A program made the position numbers and the translations under genes. 64,000 nucleotides of DNA, from NCBI GenBank assembly GCA_963978905.1, contig OZ022257.1, forward strand, positions 50,176,873-50,240,872, written 5' to 3'. The notes beneath the pieces are model-generated. The model ran no database searches, was not told the origin of the DNA, and saw only the letters and a list, made by a program, of their open reading frames with translations. Below, in pieces: positions 52,530 to 64,000 of this stretch. How positions within the stretch are numbered: the stretch's first letter is position 1; the number at the start of each line of letters is the position of its first letter. This DNA is from Trichostrongylus colubriformis (Eukaryota; Nematoda; Chromadorea; Rhabditida; Trichostrongylidae).

Positions 52530-53985
52530 ATACATATGTCCGAGATTGGCTAAAAACGGTTTGATATTCACTACGGTCTATGACACTGACATCCTAAACT
52601 TATGATGTCGTGTTTTTCGGGCTTCATGGACTTCTTTGGAGATTTTACCCGTCACTATCACTTCCAATACTACTCGTAACCAATCTTTCGAGTGACCATA
52701 CTCTATGGAAGCCCTTGTAAAGAAAAGGAATTAAGAATGAAGAATATATCAGAAGCGAAGATGAGAAACGTGAGCGATGAAAATGCTGACGGAACAATTA
52801 CAGCGCTTCAAAGTGATTTTGCACACCTACACCCATGTATAAGTACCAGCCTTGTGATCATGGGGGTACTCATGGACGTAGATAATTATTCATTTCTGTG
52901 TGAACCCGTGATATAAGCACGAAGCCTCAACTGGTAATTATCATTCAAGTGGGATAGACGCAGAAAAGACCATCCAAAGTGCTCATTGTGACGATCTTCA
53001 GCTAATTGTTACATCATAACTCAAGGATTATCAAAAAGCAATTAATCTGGGACTTCCGAACAAAGCGGATAATGGCATTTTCAGAGAATCATTTTTCACT
53101 TCCATTGAATTCATTTTCCAGTAATACAGCAAAAATTGTATTCATTTTTCCAATAATACAGCAAAAAATAATAGGAAGCGATAGATAAGAACCCGTGCAC
53201 CATCAATTTTGAGGAAGAGCACCCCATCAACAAGGATAGATGGCTTTTGTGATTACAGCTCCTGAAGCATCCAAAACCAAGCGACTAATATTTTTCGAAA
53301 TATTCATTTTTGAGAAACATTTCTCAGTCACGGGGAAGAGGATTCGCTCTGGGCAAGGAGATGAAAGAACAAAGCATTTGTTCCCTCATGGGAATGTTCC
53401 GAGGGAATGAAAATGGCGATTAGCGAAAAATGCACGATTGTTTGAACTTCACAAAGTTTCTGAGCATCCTAGAAACCTTGAAAATTAGTCGCCACGTCCC
53501 TAGTTTTTTCTCAGCATCCGCATTCTTCTTTGATTTACTCAAGACACACAACACGAGAGAACCTTTCTGGGCAGATGACAAGACTGTGCATAAATTCAGG
53601 ATGTTAGGATGGTACACAGTAGCCAAAAATCGAAACTGTGGGCAAAAATAGAAAAAGAGGGTAAAAATAGAAATAAAAATTCCCCGCAAAAGAAAGGAGT
53701 ACAGGCTGTGTATCTATAGGTGGTTGGCATATGATCAAAAGTTTTTGTGCACATGCGTGGGTTGCGTAGAAAACATTATATACCCCTTACATCCTAAACT
53801 TATCAAATATGCAATTTCGTGATGATTTAACGGTCCGATCTGTGCAACTTCACGGATTATAGACTCAATGAAATCGTCAAAATGCGACCGCATTTCAAGC
53901 ATCATTCGGGAGCAGCAAATTTTCTGAAAAAGGGAAAAAAGACAAAAAGAAAAATGACTACGTAGATAATTGAGCCTCGTAACGA
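52530..53985. other. Intergenic stretch, no gene recognised
   Basis: AT-rich. A 74-codon ORF at 52692-52916 has no splice-site or domain support. No repeat family was recognised here. Confidence 0.4.
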
Positions 53986-54180
53986 TACCTTACCTTACCT
54001 TAGGAGTTCCGCGTGCAACAGGACAATCGAATCGGGTCACGGAAAATACCTTGCTGGTGCCGCTGAAAATCGCTCGTTGAAGAGCGCGACCGCCACCCTC
54101 TCGCCCTTCCTGACCCAAGTACCCTGCTTCGAGTACGCCGCTGCGTAGCCTGCAAGCCCCAAAATGCGGCGGAGGCACTA
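53986..54180 (-). repeat. Probable SINE or RTE-type 3' tail
   Basis: On the minus strand the sequence ends 'CGCGGAACTCC' followed by TAAGGTAAGGTAAGG, a short tandem tail like those of RTE elements and the SINEs they mobilise. The body is GC-rich and not otherwise recognised. Confidence 0.4.
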
Positions 54181-54185
54181 TTCAA

Positions 54186-54621
54186 CTAAAGCTACCCCAC
54201 TACCTCTTTAACCGATGGTCGAAGAGGTGATTTTTGGAAATCTTTTTGATTTAGCAGCAAGCTTCTACCCTGGGGTATTTCGATCCCTAGAATACGAATA
54301 TGACACTCGTTTGGAGCGGAACCGCTTGGTACCATAGGCGCCGGCGCCAAAATGGGGTGGACCACCAAACTCGCTCAACATTTGTCCCAAGGGGTATTTC
54401 GACCCTTAAAACACGAATATCAAACTCGCTCGGTTGGTGACCCACCTCATTTCGGCGCCGGCGCCTATAGCGCAGGCGCCAAGCAGTTTCGCGCCGAACG
54501 AATATCATATTCGTGTTCTACGGGTCGAATTACCCCTGTATAGAAATCTGCAGCCAATCGAAAAGTTTTCCAAAAATCATCTCTTCGACCATATCAGTTG
54601 GAGAGATAGTGGGGTAGCTCT
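54186..54621. mobile_element. Palindromic MITE family F
   Basis: Ends AAGCTACCCCACTACCTCTT and 'GATAGTGGGGTAGCT' are complementary, with inner mirrored 'GAAGAGGTGATTTTTGGAAA / TTTCCAAAAATCATCTCTTC' and 'GAATACGAATATGACACTCG'. The centre has repeated GGCGCCGGCGCC palindromes. Confidence 0.7.
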
Positions 54622-54689
54622 GGGTTAATAGTGCCGAACTTTCACATGGGATTCTCATATGTAATTGGTTCTACTCAGGAATCTCATTA

Positions 54690-55170
54690 TGCAGTAAGAG
54701 CTATTCATTTACACCGAGAGGGATGCAGGAAAGGAAAGCATACTTCAAAACATTGCCCTGTGTAAACGACCATTTGAACTTAGAAAAGGTAATCTGAAGT
54801 AAAAATCGCGTTGAAAAACTCACTTCTGTGCGCTATTGCGACTCCAGCGCGCATCACCGCGAACTGTACGCTTCATCTCAAGCCACCGTTATTTGGTGTC
54901 ACGTAGGGCGAATTTAATTTCATTTATGATGATGGTAAACAAGTGAAACAGCACACAGCAACGAAGAAGTGAAACAGTAAGGCAGAATAAGAGAAACAGT
55001 GGGAAAAAAGTGTGTTCATAGAAAAGTACAGTAAACTCACACTCGACGTCTTGGTATGTCGTCGTATGTGTAAAGTACCAAACTGTAGGCTACCGTAAAT
55101 GCATATCGTAAGCCAAAAATGTCTTTTCCTGGTGTAGTATTTAATCGTGTCCACAAGTACATTCGCATTA
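54690..55170. repeat. Dispersed repeat family H, copy 1
   Basis: Shares ordered blocks with 62930-63170: 'AAAGCATACTTCAAAACATT', 'CATTTGAACTTAGAAAA', 'TCGCGTTGAAAAACTCAC' and 'AGGCTACCGTAAATGCATA' have diverged counterparts there. It is non-coding. Confidence 0.5.
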
Positions 55171-56044
55171 TCTAACAACCATAGGTCGAAGCACTACGCA
55201 ACGTGATTGCAAGAGTGCCTGCTTCTATAATGGACCTTATAACGTCCTTTGGCAATATGACTGATTCTCGGAATGTAGACAGCTGGACTAATAAGCAATA
55301 AACTAGTAGTAGGACTTATGGGCTAGATAGGCCCGCAAGTGCAAGATTCCGAGGTCGGTGGGCGTCTACGGTCTACGTGACGTTCGAACCTACTGCTATT
55401 ACATTATATATCATGCGAAACGTATTTATTGAATTTGGCAAATCCTTACAAAATGTCAAATACCCTCGATATGGCTATGGTATAAAAAACACTGCGACAT
55501 ATATTTTCAAGAGCATTCTCAAATGCGAGGGTATACCTTCCCATGAGAAGGAAAAGTTTTAGATAATTTTTCTTTTTTGGGTTTCCTAATTTTTTTTTTT
55601 TGTTCTCAACTGCTCATGGAAGCGGTCTTTCGTTGAAACCCCAAAAAATGTCTGTAGATGATGAGAGCCTTGGGATGCACCATAAAATCAAATTACGTCG
55701 AAGGTTCATGGGATTGAGGTGAGAAACACTCGTCTAAATAATAATCGGCAGTTGATCGTCAGGTTATTGCGAGCTAGAATAAAATTAGAACAACTGTGTA
55801 CACATACACAGAAGCCTATTTCTTTTCATGTTGCTTTCGAAAGTGAAGTTCAAAACAAAGAATTTGTGTGAAAAAAGGAAACATAACGAAAACACATAGC
55901 AGGAGGAAAAGGAAGTGAATGACGTCGCGCAACATAGGAGAATGGATGTAAATAATTGACCAAGTTATACTCTCTGAGAGGTTCTTGCTCGAGAACGAGG
56001 ATTCGTACCTTGAGTGCAGTGACTCATCAAGGGATCTTAATATG

Positions 56045-56110
56045 ATTAGCCAGTTGGCTAGCGCACTCTACAGTGCGCGAAACACCTTGTACTTCAGTAA
56101 GTCGATCGAA
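56045..56110 (+). repeat. Weak tRNA-like sequence
   Basis: TTAGCCAGTTGGCTAGCGC (56046-56064) resembles a tRNA D-arm/A box, followed by a short hairpin GCGCACTCTACAGTGCGC. No B box is found at the proper distance, so this is at most a decayed tRNA-derived piece. Confidence 0.25.
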
Positions 56111-56139
56111 ATTGCTCTTTTCCTTGAGTATAGAGTATT

Positions 56140-56590
56140 TCAGTGCACGTCTCGCTCACCGTGTGTAGAGCTTAAGATGATCCGCGTGTGATCCTTACTT
56201 CTTTTTCCATCCCCTGCCCATACCACACTTGCCCCCATCCCCACAGGCCGTTTTTCACATATAACAAGTTTCGCCTACCTCTGAAAATGCTCCGCCCACT
56301 GTGCCCCGAATTCCTTCTTGATGTTCAGAAACTCATCGCTGGCCTAAATCCATGTTCTTTCTACGTTTAGGGCACATTCGAACTCAATCAACAGTTTTCG
56401 TGCCGAAGAGGGAACATTCCCAGTGCGCGCCCCGCCCAGTGTGGGTGGAGCTTAGGATGGTCCATGTGTGGTCTTTACTTCTTGTTCCATGCCCTATCCA
56501 AACCACACTTGTCCCCATCTCCACAGGTTATTTTTCATATAATATCTAATTTCGTGACAGACGGAGGGATGGACAAAAGAATGGACAAAG
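56140..56590. repeat. Dispersed repeat family C, two partial tandem copies
   Basis: Copies at about 56140-56290 and 56400-56590 share 'CCACACTTGCCCCCATCCCC / CCACACTTGTCCCCATCTCC' and 'TGACAGAC' with the sequence at 290-470. Confidence 0.6.
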
Positions 56591-58093
56591 GAATGGACAG
56601 CGAAGCATTTTATACATGGCAGAGGTATGTAGGAGAGGAAAGATTGCATAAGGCCCGAGCAGATTAAATTACAGTTTTTCATGATAATAGCACGAAACCT
56701 TGCAAAAGTCAAAATTGTAGTGTAGAAAAGGATATTAATCTTATGAATTTATGGTTACAAACGGGGATACATCATGTCACTGGACAGCACCTTGGCTTAT
56801 CAAATTAATGGCATGATTTCATGCAAGCTCTTGGCGGTATCGAAGTTTTGGAAGAGCCACATTGCAAGTTGCATTTCATGAATAAAACGGTTCTAGTGGA
56901 AAAGAGTCGATGCGAGGTCGCGAAACGTGAAAGAGTGACGAGCGCGCGGCATTCTTACGACGATGGACGCAGTAGAGCCATAGCCGGAAGTCGCGCCGTC
57001 GCATAGGCTCCTAATGCACCACATCAAAAAGAGCTTTGGTTAGAAGATATCACTAAGGTCACGACTGCTGATCACAATAACAGAAGGATAAAACCAAGGT
57101 AAACTCCTAACTGGCCCATGATGTTTCCCATGTCACTTCATAAAATACGTGGAAAGCGATTCACGTAACTTGGACCTTTCAACTTAAAGTTGAGCTCGAA
57201 TTCTCTCTCGTTTCGGAATAGGGGCCTCCAACTGCTCCACTACATCTGTCTTTTGAAGAAACCGAAGGATCAAATACGGCAGACTGTGAAATATGAAAGC
57301 AGGGGTGCACAGCAGTGTAACAGTAGAGAAAGATTGACATACAACAACAAAAAAACCGAAGAAAAAGACCCGAAAATCTCTCTTCTCGCTCGCGTCCCGC
57401 TGCGTCACTAGCCGGGGTAGATTGCAGACGGGTTAGTGGTTAAATCAGCCGGCCGCGACCGTTGTCCCGCCCTCGTTGGCAATTCCTACTGCAGGACGAC
57501 ACGCCACAACCCATGCCACGCTTTTTCAAGGCGAGTTTCGCTACACATTGTCTCTTCTGGATTGGAAGGTGTGTTATCAGCGAACATGTATTCCCAGTTC
57601 TCACTTTCGCCTGACCCTTCCCAGTGTCTCCAAACAATACCCTCTGGAATCACAATCAGGAAATTAGGCTAAGTAATATGTGTGGCATCATAATAGATAC
57701 AATCAATAAGAAAAATACGTGTACGCCAGAATAGGATTTTGAAAAGTTATCATTGATATAATAAAGAATTTTCAGCCTGAAGAGAATAAAAAACAAATAG
57801 GGACTCCAGATGTTATGGCACTCTCGACATGAATGGGACGTCCCCTCCCTCACGATATTTTATTCATCCCATGGAAGCATAAAGGACTGTCATTTACAAT
57901 TCTACTACAATAATAGTTCATGAAGTGCAATTTAGGGACAGGGAGTATTGATATACTAATAGGTTCCAGAAGGGTAATGCAGGAATGGGGGAGGGCGGTT
58001 GCACGCGTTTCGTCATCGGAAAAGGAGCATGAAACCCGTTCCGGAAAAGCAAGAAATCTTTGTGTTCTCATAACGAGTCCTGAATCTTTCCTT

Positions 58094-58127
58094 AAGGTTT
58101 CATGAGATCATAATCCCATGAAACCTT
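58094..58127. repeat. 11-bp perfect inverted repeat
   Basis: AAGGTTTCATG and CATGAAACCTT, separated by 12 bases. It could form a small hairpin. Confidence 0.75.
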
Positions 58128-58313
58128 GGGAAAGAGCGAACAAAGTCTTCATGTCCTTTGAGAAGCCCTATAAAGTTAATCAATTTGTAGTGTATATTGA
58201 AGCTGCTGTAAGAACGTTCCTCTGTGAGACAAACCCGAGGATTTCCTTAACTTCAATATTGCACTATCGCTCGCCTATCAGTGAGAGAGAGAAAAGACTC
58301 ACTGGCCACGCGG

Positions 58314-58872
58314 TGTTCTCGTAGTTATAGCTAGATATTGATACTATTGAATATTGCAGACTCGGCGACGTAGTTTATTGATACTGGAACAGAATACTGT
58401 AAGAATCTATATTTATTGAGTAACAGTCCAGAATAATCTACCTCAGATAATATTAGCCAGAATCTACCAGATAGTTCCGAGTGCTTCTCCAATAGGGTGC
58501 AGCAGATCTGCAAGAATATGATTATTGACCCGTCGACTATTGATTAGTAGCAGAAATACCTCGCTGCGGTTGAAGGGTTCGAGGAATGTCGCCGTCACCA
58601 AGCAAGTTCAGCTCGAAAGATAGAGGGCGTCGCTCGAAGTCGCAGGACGAGTATTGAAAGTATTGAAGCCAGTCGAAGCCGAAGATGAAGCAGCCAGACG
58701 CCAGAAGCCAGAAGAGCAAGAAGAGCCCCGCTAGAGCTGGCGGCGTGGTTATATACAGGAGCGTATGAGTCATTAGCTGAGAACTATGCGCACAATCTGA
58801 AACATTCCTCAAGATCAGCCTGAAGATAAGAAATGAAGAAAGAAATGAAATCAATACTTGATCCTGCTAACA
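58314..58872 (-). mobile_element. Candidate solo LTR
   Basis: On the minus strand the segment starts TGTTAGCAGGATC and ends CTACGAGAACA, i.e. TGTT...AACA ends. A TATA-like TGTATATAACC lies about 115 bases in and AATAAA near the end (about 58417). No matching target duplication was found at the flanks and no second LTR or pol region is nearby. The long ORF across it (58854-58537) has no domain. Confidence 0.35.
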
Positions 58873-59145
58873 CAATTAAATAGAAAAAGGCTTTCTAACC
58901 GTATATTTACAAAGTAGCAGTTTGCTACATTAATCACCTTTTGTAGGGTTTATTCCTGTTCATACACCTCTCATACATGTGTTCAGTGGGATGCACTCTA
59001 CAATCTAATGTTTACACCAACTGCCTTTCACTTTCAGTTACAGTTTCTGAGGACAAATCGTTAATCATCTGAGCACTTACAGGGTACTGAAGCTACATAG
59101 AGTCCTGGATAGGATTTCGCTCATTGAAAGTCTCTCTGTAAATCT

Positions 59146-62100
59146 TTGATACTTACTTACTTAGATACTTAGATGGCCCGTCTTCACTGGTTGTGCGGGC
59201 CCCAACACGATTTCCATTCGTTTCGTTCTTTCGCGATCGTCATCCAGCTCGTTCGTTGACTTCGTTGGTGGCGAGCACGAGAATCAGCCGTTCTGGAATT
59301 TCTCATTAGTTTAACGTGTTCAACGAACACATCTCCCCATCTTTGGGAGGTCTTCCGCGGGGACGTGGACAGTCCCAGGGGATCCACTCCACTGTTCTTC
59401 TTGTCCACCTATCGTCTTCTCTCCGCATTATATGACCGGCCCATCGATGTTTGGCCTTCGGTGCGTATTCCGCAGGGTCTCGTAGACGAGACATCTGCCT
59501 CAAATCGGAGCTGCGAAGCCCGGCACGATATTGAGATAGCCGGGTGTACTTCAGAAGACATCTCTCGAGTGCCCTGTGAGTCACCTGCAAGGACTTCGCC
59601 GTGGCTGACGTATCAGGCCACGTCTCGGCAGCGTAACACAGAGCAGGAAGGACTGTCGAGTCGAATAGACGGGCGCGTAGGTCAGGATCCTTTAGCTGGT
59701 CGGTGGCCTCTTTAATAGACCCGAAGGCTGACCATGCAGCTCTCCTTCTTCTGTCGAGCTCTTCCTTCATGTCGTTGTCCATGTTCATGGAACGCCCAAG
59801 ATAGACGTACGACTTCGTTTCGGCGATGGGAGAGCCGTCGATTTTGACATTTCCTCCATCGCACCAGGCGTTCTTCATGAACTGTGTCTTCATCCGATTG
59901 ATCCGCAGTCCGATCTTACTTCCGGCTTCGTTCAGCTCTCGGAGCATCACCTCTGCTTCATTGGTACTACGCGAAAAGATGGCGATGTCGTCTGCGAAAC
60001 GAAGGTTCGAGAGGGATTTTCCGTCCACACATATGCCCTTGTCGTCCCAGTCAAGCGACTTCATCACCCACTGCAATGCGGCAGTGAACAGCTTCGGCGA
60101 GATGGTGTCGCCTTGCCTAACGCCTTTTCCGATGGAGATGTTGATTGGGCGTTGGAAGAGCTGTATTGTCGTAGAACAGCGGTGGTAGCAGTCAGCCAGT
60201 GTTCGAATATAGGACGCTTCCACTCTTTGGTCGACCAACGCAGACAGGATAGCATTCGTTTCGACGCTGTCAAAGGCCTTTTCGTAATCGACGAAGGTTA
60301 GGACGAGGGGAAGATGGTATTCCCTGCAGACTTCAATGACCATCGTGACGGTTTGAATGTGGTCCATGCAGCTGAATCCCTGACGGAATCCAGCTTGTTC
60401 GTACGGCTGGGCCTCATCCAATGTGCGCGATATTCGCGTTAGGATGATCTTCGTGAAAAGCTTGTAGAGCACGCTCAGCAAGCTAATCGGTCGGTAGTTG
60501 CGAAGATCATCCCTGTCACCTTTCTTGTGCAAGATGACAGTGCGCGAACTCCTCCACTGATCCGGGATCTGCTCCTTCTGAAGGTAGGACGTCATATGTG
60601 CCGCGAGTAGTGAGTGCAGGACGTGGTTTCCTGCTCGAAGAAGATCGGCAGAGATCTTGTCTGGCCCTGGAGCCGTGCCGCTCTTCATACTCCTAATTGC
60701 GACTCGCACTTCAGACGGCAGAATCCTTAATGGTGTTCCACCAGCGGGGATGTCTGGATCTGGCAGGGGTAGTGTGCAACGGAACAGATTGGTGTAGAAC
60801 CTCTCCGTGATTGACTACATCTCGTAACGGGAAGTAGTGACAGTTCCGTCTTCAGTTTTCAATGATGATAGCGGAATACTGAACTCGTCGAGGTCCCGAC
60901 GGCACTTCTTCAGACTTCGTCTTTCCTGCGCCGCCTCTAGAATTCTCCTCTTCCTGTACTGCGCAAGATCCTCCTGTAACGCATTTCTGCAACTGACATT
61001 GATAACCAGTCGCTCGAGATGAGTTGCATTTGGACCAGCCTCAAACTTCTCCTCATTTCAAGCAGCGTCTTGGTGTTCGATGAAATCTGATCGCTTCTGC
61101 TTGATTGTTGAAGAGATGCAAGATCAGCACAGGTTTGCAATCCTTTGAGAAGCAGCTCGTAGTCTTCGGTCGGGTCCTCCACGACTCGCCAGTCATAACG
61201 GGATAGTGCCTCGTTCAGAAGGTTCTCGTCATACACGACTTGCTTCCTCCCCTTCGGCCGGTGACTGGTGTTCTTCTCCCGAGTGTCGAACCTGATTTTG
61301 GCCCGAAGAAGGCGATGATCGGATTCACAACAGAAAGATGGCACCACGGAGGTGTCGTAGAGGCACCATCTTCTGTTTGTTAGAATGTGGTCGACTCAGC
61401 ATGAGTCGTGCCATTGGGTGACTCCCATGTCCAGCGGCGGTGTTCCTTCTTCTTAAACAGCGAATTACCATGGAAGAGACGTGCTGCAGACATGAGGTCA
61501 ACGAGACGACTTCCGTTGTCGTTCCTATCGCTTATCCCGAATTTTCCGATCCTATGTTCCTTGCTGTTGCCTTTTCTTAACCTTGCGTTGAAGTCACCGA
61601 CAACGAATTCGTAGAAGGACTTCTCTTTGCGGATGACTTCTTCCAGGTGTTCATAGAACGCATCCAATTCGGAATCGTCAGCTGCTGCGTGTGGTGAGTA
61701 GCAGTTGATGATTGAGATGGTCTTCTGATGCGGTGGATGAAGGCGTAGAATGGCTAGACGAGGAGACAGAATCTCATGAGAGTCGACGTGGCGGACGACG
61801 GACGGGTGCACGACAAATCCAACGCCTCCGACATTCCGCGACGGGATCTTCTCTCCACGGATAACAAGAGTCCCGTCGTTAAACTGTCGTACGTCGGTTC
61901 TTCTGCTCTTTGTTTCTTGTAGCGCGATCACATGGAACTTGATGCGAGTCGCAGCGTCGAGGAGAGCATGGAGATCGGCGTTGGACGAGACTGTTCTGGC
62001 GTTGTAGGTGCAGAGCATGAAGCAGTCTCCGTGCCGTGTACGAGGTGTGTCGTCATTGTCCAGAATCCATGACGTCCTGCGCAACCCGAGATTTCTTCGC

Positions 62101-62407
62101 CTCTCACCGGTTGTCGTACCGTCCGACGTCGGAGACGGTAGAGCCCGGTGTGCGGGGTACTGAGGCTGTTTTTCTGCTGGTTGAGCGTTTTGTTCCCTGG
62201 TGTCCTGACGAAGCGTCCGCAGGCCCCTTCCTCAACCATCAAAACAGAGGGAAGGGGGGGGGTCCGCTCTTGGCTAGGACTTTACTGCTTCTCAGCATGG
62301 TTGAACCTGCCAGGAGCATTTGCCGAAGCAAAAGACTCCCGCTGTGCATCGCAGTCCAGTCCCACTGCCACCCACTCGCCACGATGAGGCGTCGGACCGT
62401 CGAGGGG
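59146..62407 (-). mobile_element. RTE-type non-LTR retrotransposon, near full length
   Basis: About 3.26 kb, the normal RTE size. On the minus strand it starts CCCCTCGACGGTCCGACGCC at 62407, has a 5' leader, an apurinic endonuclease, a reverse transcriptase, and ends in a short (TAAG)n/TATC tail at 59146-59175. The coding region is broken in at least four places, so it is inactive. Confidence 0.88.
59184..62084 (-). pseudogene. RTE endonuclease-reverse transcriptase, inactivated
   Basis: The endonuclease part (62084-61380) shows [29 protein letters not shown] and [14 protein letters not shown]; a one-base loss then shifts the frame just before the expected D-H active-site pair. The linker frame (61347-60937) shows SDHRLLRAKIRF; a second shift lies near 61000. 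A TAG is at 60817-60815. The reverse transcriptase (about 60812-59306) is otherwise intact: APGPDKISADLLRAG, NYRPISLLSVLYKLFTKII, AGFRQGFSCMDHIQTV, FVDYEKAFDSV and the catalytic LRFADDIAIFS. A last shift near 59335 separates the typical C-terminal RTSWMTIAKERNEWKSCWGP. The order EN-RT and the WGP end are standard for RTE. Confidence 0.9.
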
Positions 62408-62816
62408 TAAGTTTTTGATGACAAATAAATGAAGTAATAGTTAGAATTTTCCAAGCCTTGGTTTTAAAAGCAACTAATAACTTTACTGGGTTATTATTTG
62501 TTACGATATAATTGTTAAACTGAAATATAAGAGGGCATTTTATAAAAAATATTCGCGTTGGACTTGCAACAAAGAGTCAGTTTGATTTCCGTTTCGCACG
62601 GGACAAGTCTGAAGATCACGCTTCACCTAAACGAATTTAAAACTTGAGTGGCACGTAAAATACTGCTCATCTAAAGCTTCAGTCAGCTCTATGTATATAC
62701 TTCAAAAAGCAACCAGTACATGGCGCATCCTGAAGGTAATATTTGTTCATCTACGCTGCAAGAAGTACGGCGAATAAATAATAGTTTGCTGTGCTTTGCT
62801 TTATATTGTTACTCAG
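62408..62816. other. Short AT-rich interval, nothing recognised
   Basis: No repeat or exon could be supported between the retrotransposon 5' end and the candidate exon at 62817. Confidence 0.4.
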
Positions 62817-62925
62817 TAACCTCATTACCCGATGGTGGTCAACAACCAACAAAATACGGTCAGTACTCGACCATTCCAACAACAGGCGCACTGAATTTGA
62901 CTTCTGTTCACGAATGTAACGGCCG
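62817..62925 (+). CDS. Candidate exon of an unknown plus-strand gene
   Basis: Acceptor TTACTCAG and strong donor CCG|GTAAGT bound 35 codons (phase 1 in, phase 2 out) encoding TSLPDGGQQPTKYGQYSTIP, then a segment with the sequon NLT and one cysteine. The composition looks like an extracellular linker. A possible AT-rich terminal ORF at 63655-63801 (acceptor TTCAACAG, AATAAA near 63820) has the wrong phase to be the next exon. Other exons probably lie outside the window. Confidence 0.45.
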
Positions 62926-62929
62926 GTAA

Positions 62930-63170
62930 GTGTTTTACCATGCAGCCATTCTGTTTTCAAGGCAGCGGAAGGGGAGAGGTGAGCAAAGAAAGCGTATTCC
63001 AAAGCACTGTACTGAGGACACGAGCATTTGAACTCAGAAAAACAACTGGTAGCGAAAATCGAGTTGGAAAACGCGCCATCGAGGCCCATTGCGATTTGAG
63101 CGTAAGTAACGGCTGCAGGTTACCGTAACCCATACCGTGAACCAAAACTGTTCCTTCCCGGTGACTCCAA
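62930..63170. repeat. Dispersed repeat family H, copy 2
   Basis: Diverged relative of 54690-55170, containing 'AAAGCGTATTCCAAAGCACT', 'GCATTTGAACTCAGAAAAAC' and 'CAGGTTACCGTAACCCATAC'. It begins immediately after the candidate exon. Confidence 0.5.
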
Positions 63171-63179
63171 TCTACCAGA

Positions 63180-64000
63180 CAATTTTAACAGTGCTCAGTC
63201 CTCTCCACAAGATTATAAGTGTTGGATACAACAGTGTTTACCTCAACAAAAATGGCGCGTTTCATGTAGACCTGCCACGAATGCACACAATGCACTCAAC
63301 CACACGTGAAATACATATTTTTTTAAAGTGGACATTATTTCATCGCTGTTGTTGGGATTCTCTATTTCTAGCATGCGTACTTCTACTAAGCTCCTTTTGA
63401 TTTCATTTTTTTTGGATCAAATTTGGTGGTTACCCTGGCAGCGGCCTCAATTACGGTACACGATGCTGATAACCTGAACTTATAGGTATGGTCTGCTTAT
63501 AGTGATTGATGCCCATACTAGGAGCGCTTACGAATATTACCTCATGTCCACTCCAATAACCCATAAAAAATTAATTTGATTAAGCTGTGCTGCTGTTTAC
63601 TGCTTGTTAACTTACTTATTCATATACTCGATTCAACAGACCTATTATTCTGTAGTACACAAAACAATCAAAGTCGAACAACAATCTCCTCACCAGAAAA
63701 TATCGCCGTCACGTGAAATGAAAGCGGATTATAAATATCAACATCGAAAATTGGGAAAGTTTTGCAAATATACAAGCCAAAAATTTAAAAAAATTAAATA
63801 AGAAGCAAATTACTCGTTATAATAAAATTAATATGGGACGGACTGAATGGGCAATACGGAGACGATGGGATGGTTAATGTGGTGTGTAAAATGGTCAAAA
63901 ACCCAAGAATGGGCGCACTATATCGTCTACGATGAGAGGGTAATACAGAAACGATGGGTTAGGCAATGCGTATAGAGAAATTATCAAAGATCCAATAAAG
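63180..64000. other. Right edge of window, no firm gene
   Basis: AT-rich sequence. The last 160 bases repeat short units such as GATGGGATGGTTAATG, GATGGGTTAGGCAATG and ACGATGAGAGGGTAATAC, a weakly tandem pattern of about 60 bases ('gg-aatac-gagacgatggg'). Confidence 0.35.

Noticed and set aside
59365..60301. Plus-strand ORFs over the RTE reverse transcriptase
   Set aside because: Antisense shadows of a clear RT with FADD motif.
1..64000. CRISPR arrays, bacterial operons, riboswitches, rRNA
   Set aside because: No regularly spaced direct repeats with unique spacers, no dense ORFs and no rRNA-like sequence; the window is eukaryotic.

Overview
The window looks like nuclear DNA of a strongylid (clade V, parasitic) nematode, hookworm-like. 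I infer this from short AT-rich introns ending in TTTCAG, AG acceptors at or just before start codons that fit spliced-leader trans-splicing, a nematode-type peptide GPCR, an RTE non-LTR retrotransposon, several mariner/Tc1 elements, and many palindromic MITEs inserted in long introns. No species-diagnostic sequence was recognised. The nearly continuous genes of a bacterium are absent; coding DNA is about 2-3% of the window.

Two genes can be assembled exon by exon. A plus-strand gene (21539-35630) encodes a secreted ten-cysteine Ly-6/uPAR three-finger protein with an acidic/Ser-Thr stalk and a C-terminal hydrophobic tail typical of GPI anchoring. One small exon is probably missing from my model. 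A minus-strand gene (46131-36949) has ten exons whose phases all match. It encodes a 377-residue rhodopsin-type receptor of the nematode FMRFamide/myosuppressin-receptor-like (DMSR/SRW) type. The two genes are convergent, about 1.3 kb apart. Less certain coding pieces are: a minus-strand 3' end spanning 18356-10063 (gene B, family unknown), a possible two-exon small gene at 5374-5601, single candidate exons at 2639-2690 (-), 24671-24775 (-) and 62817-62925 (+), and a decayed minus-strand ORF at about 26.4-27.9 kb.

Region by region: 0-10 kb holds MITEs, a tRNA-like sequence and a 1.4 kb foldback element. 10-18 kb is mostly the long intron of gene B, carrying a tandem duplication, a G-rich tract, and a SINE split by a deleted mariner. 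21.5-35.6 kb is the Ly-6 gene, with Tc1-type MITEs and a 1.37 kb TIR element in its introns. 36.9-46.1 kb is the GPCR gene; its fourth intron holds a mariner that contains a second foldback element. 46-62 kb is gene-poor and holds more SINEs and MITEs, a rearranged Tc1 element, a possible solo LTR and a near-full-length but broken RTE retrotransposon. 62.8 kb begins another possible plus-strand gene.

The most unusual structures are the foldback elements with regularly spaced internal mini-hairpins, the Tc1 element whose 3' half has been replaced by an inverted copy of its 5' half, the nested insertions that give a relative order of events, and four short perfect hairpins not tied to any repeat family.
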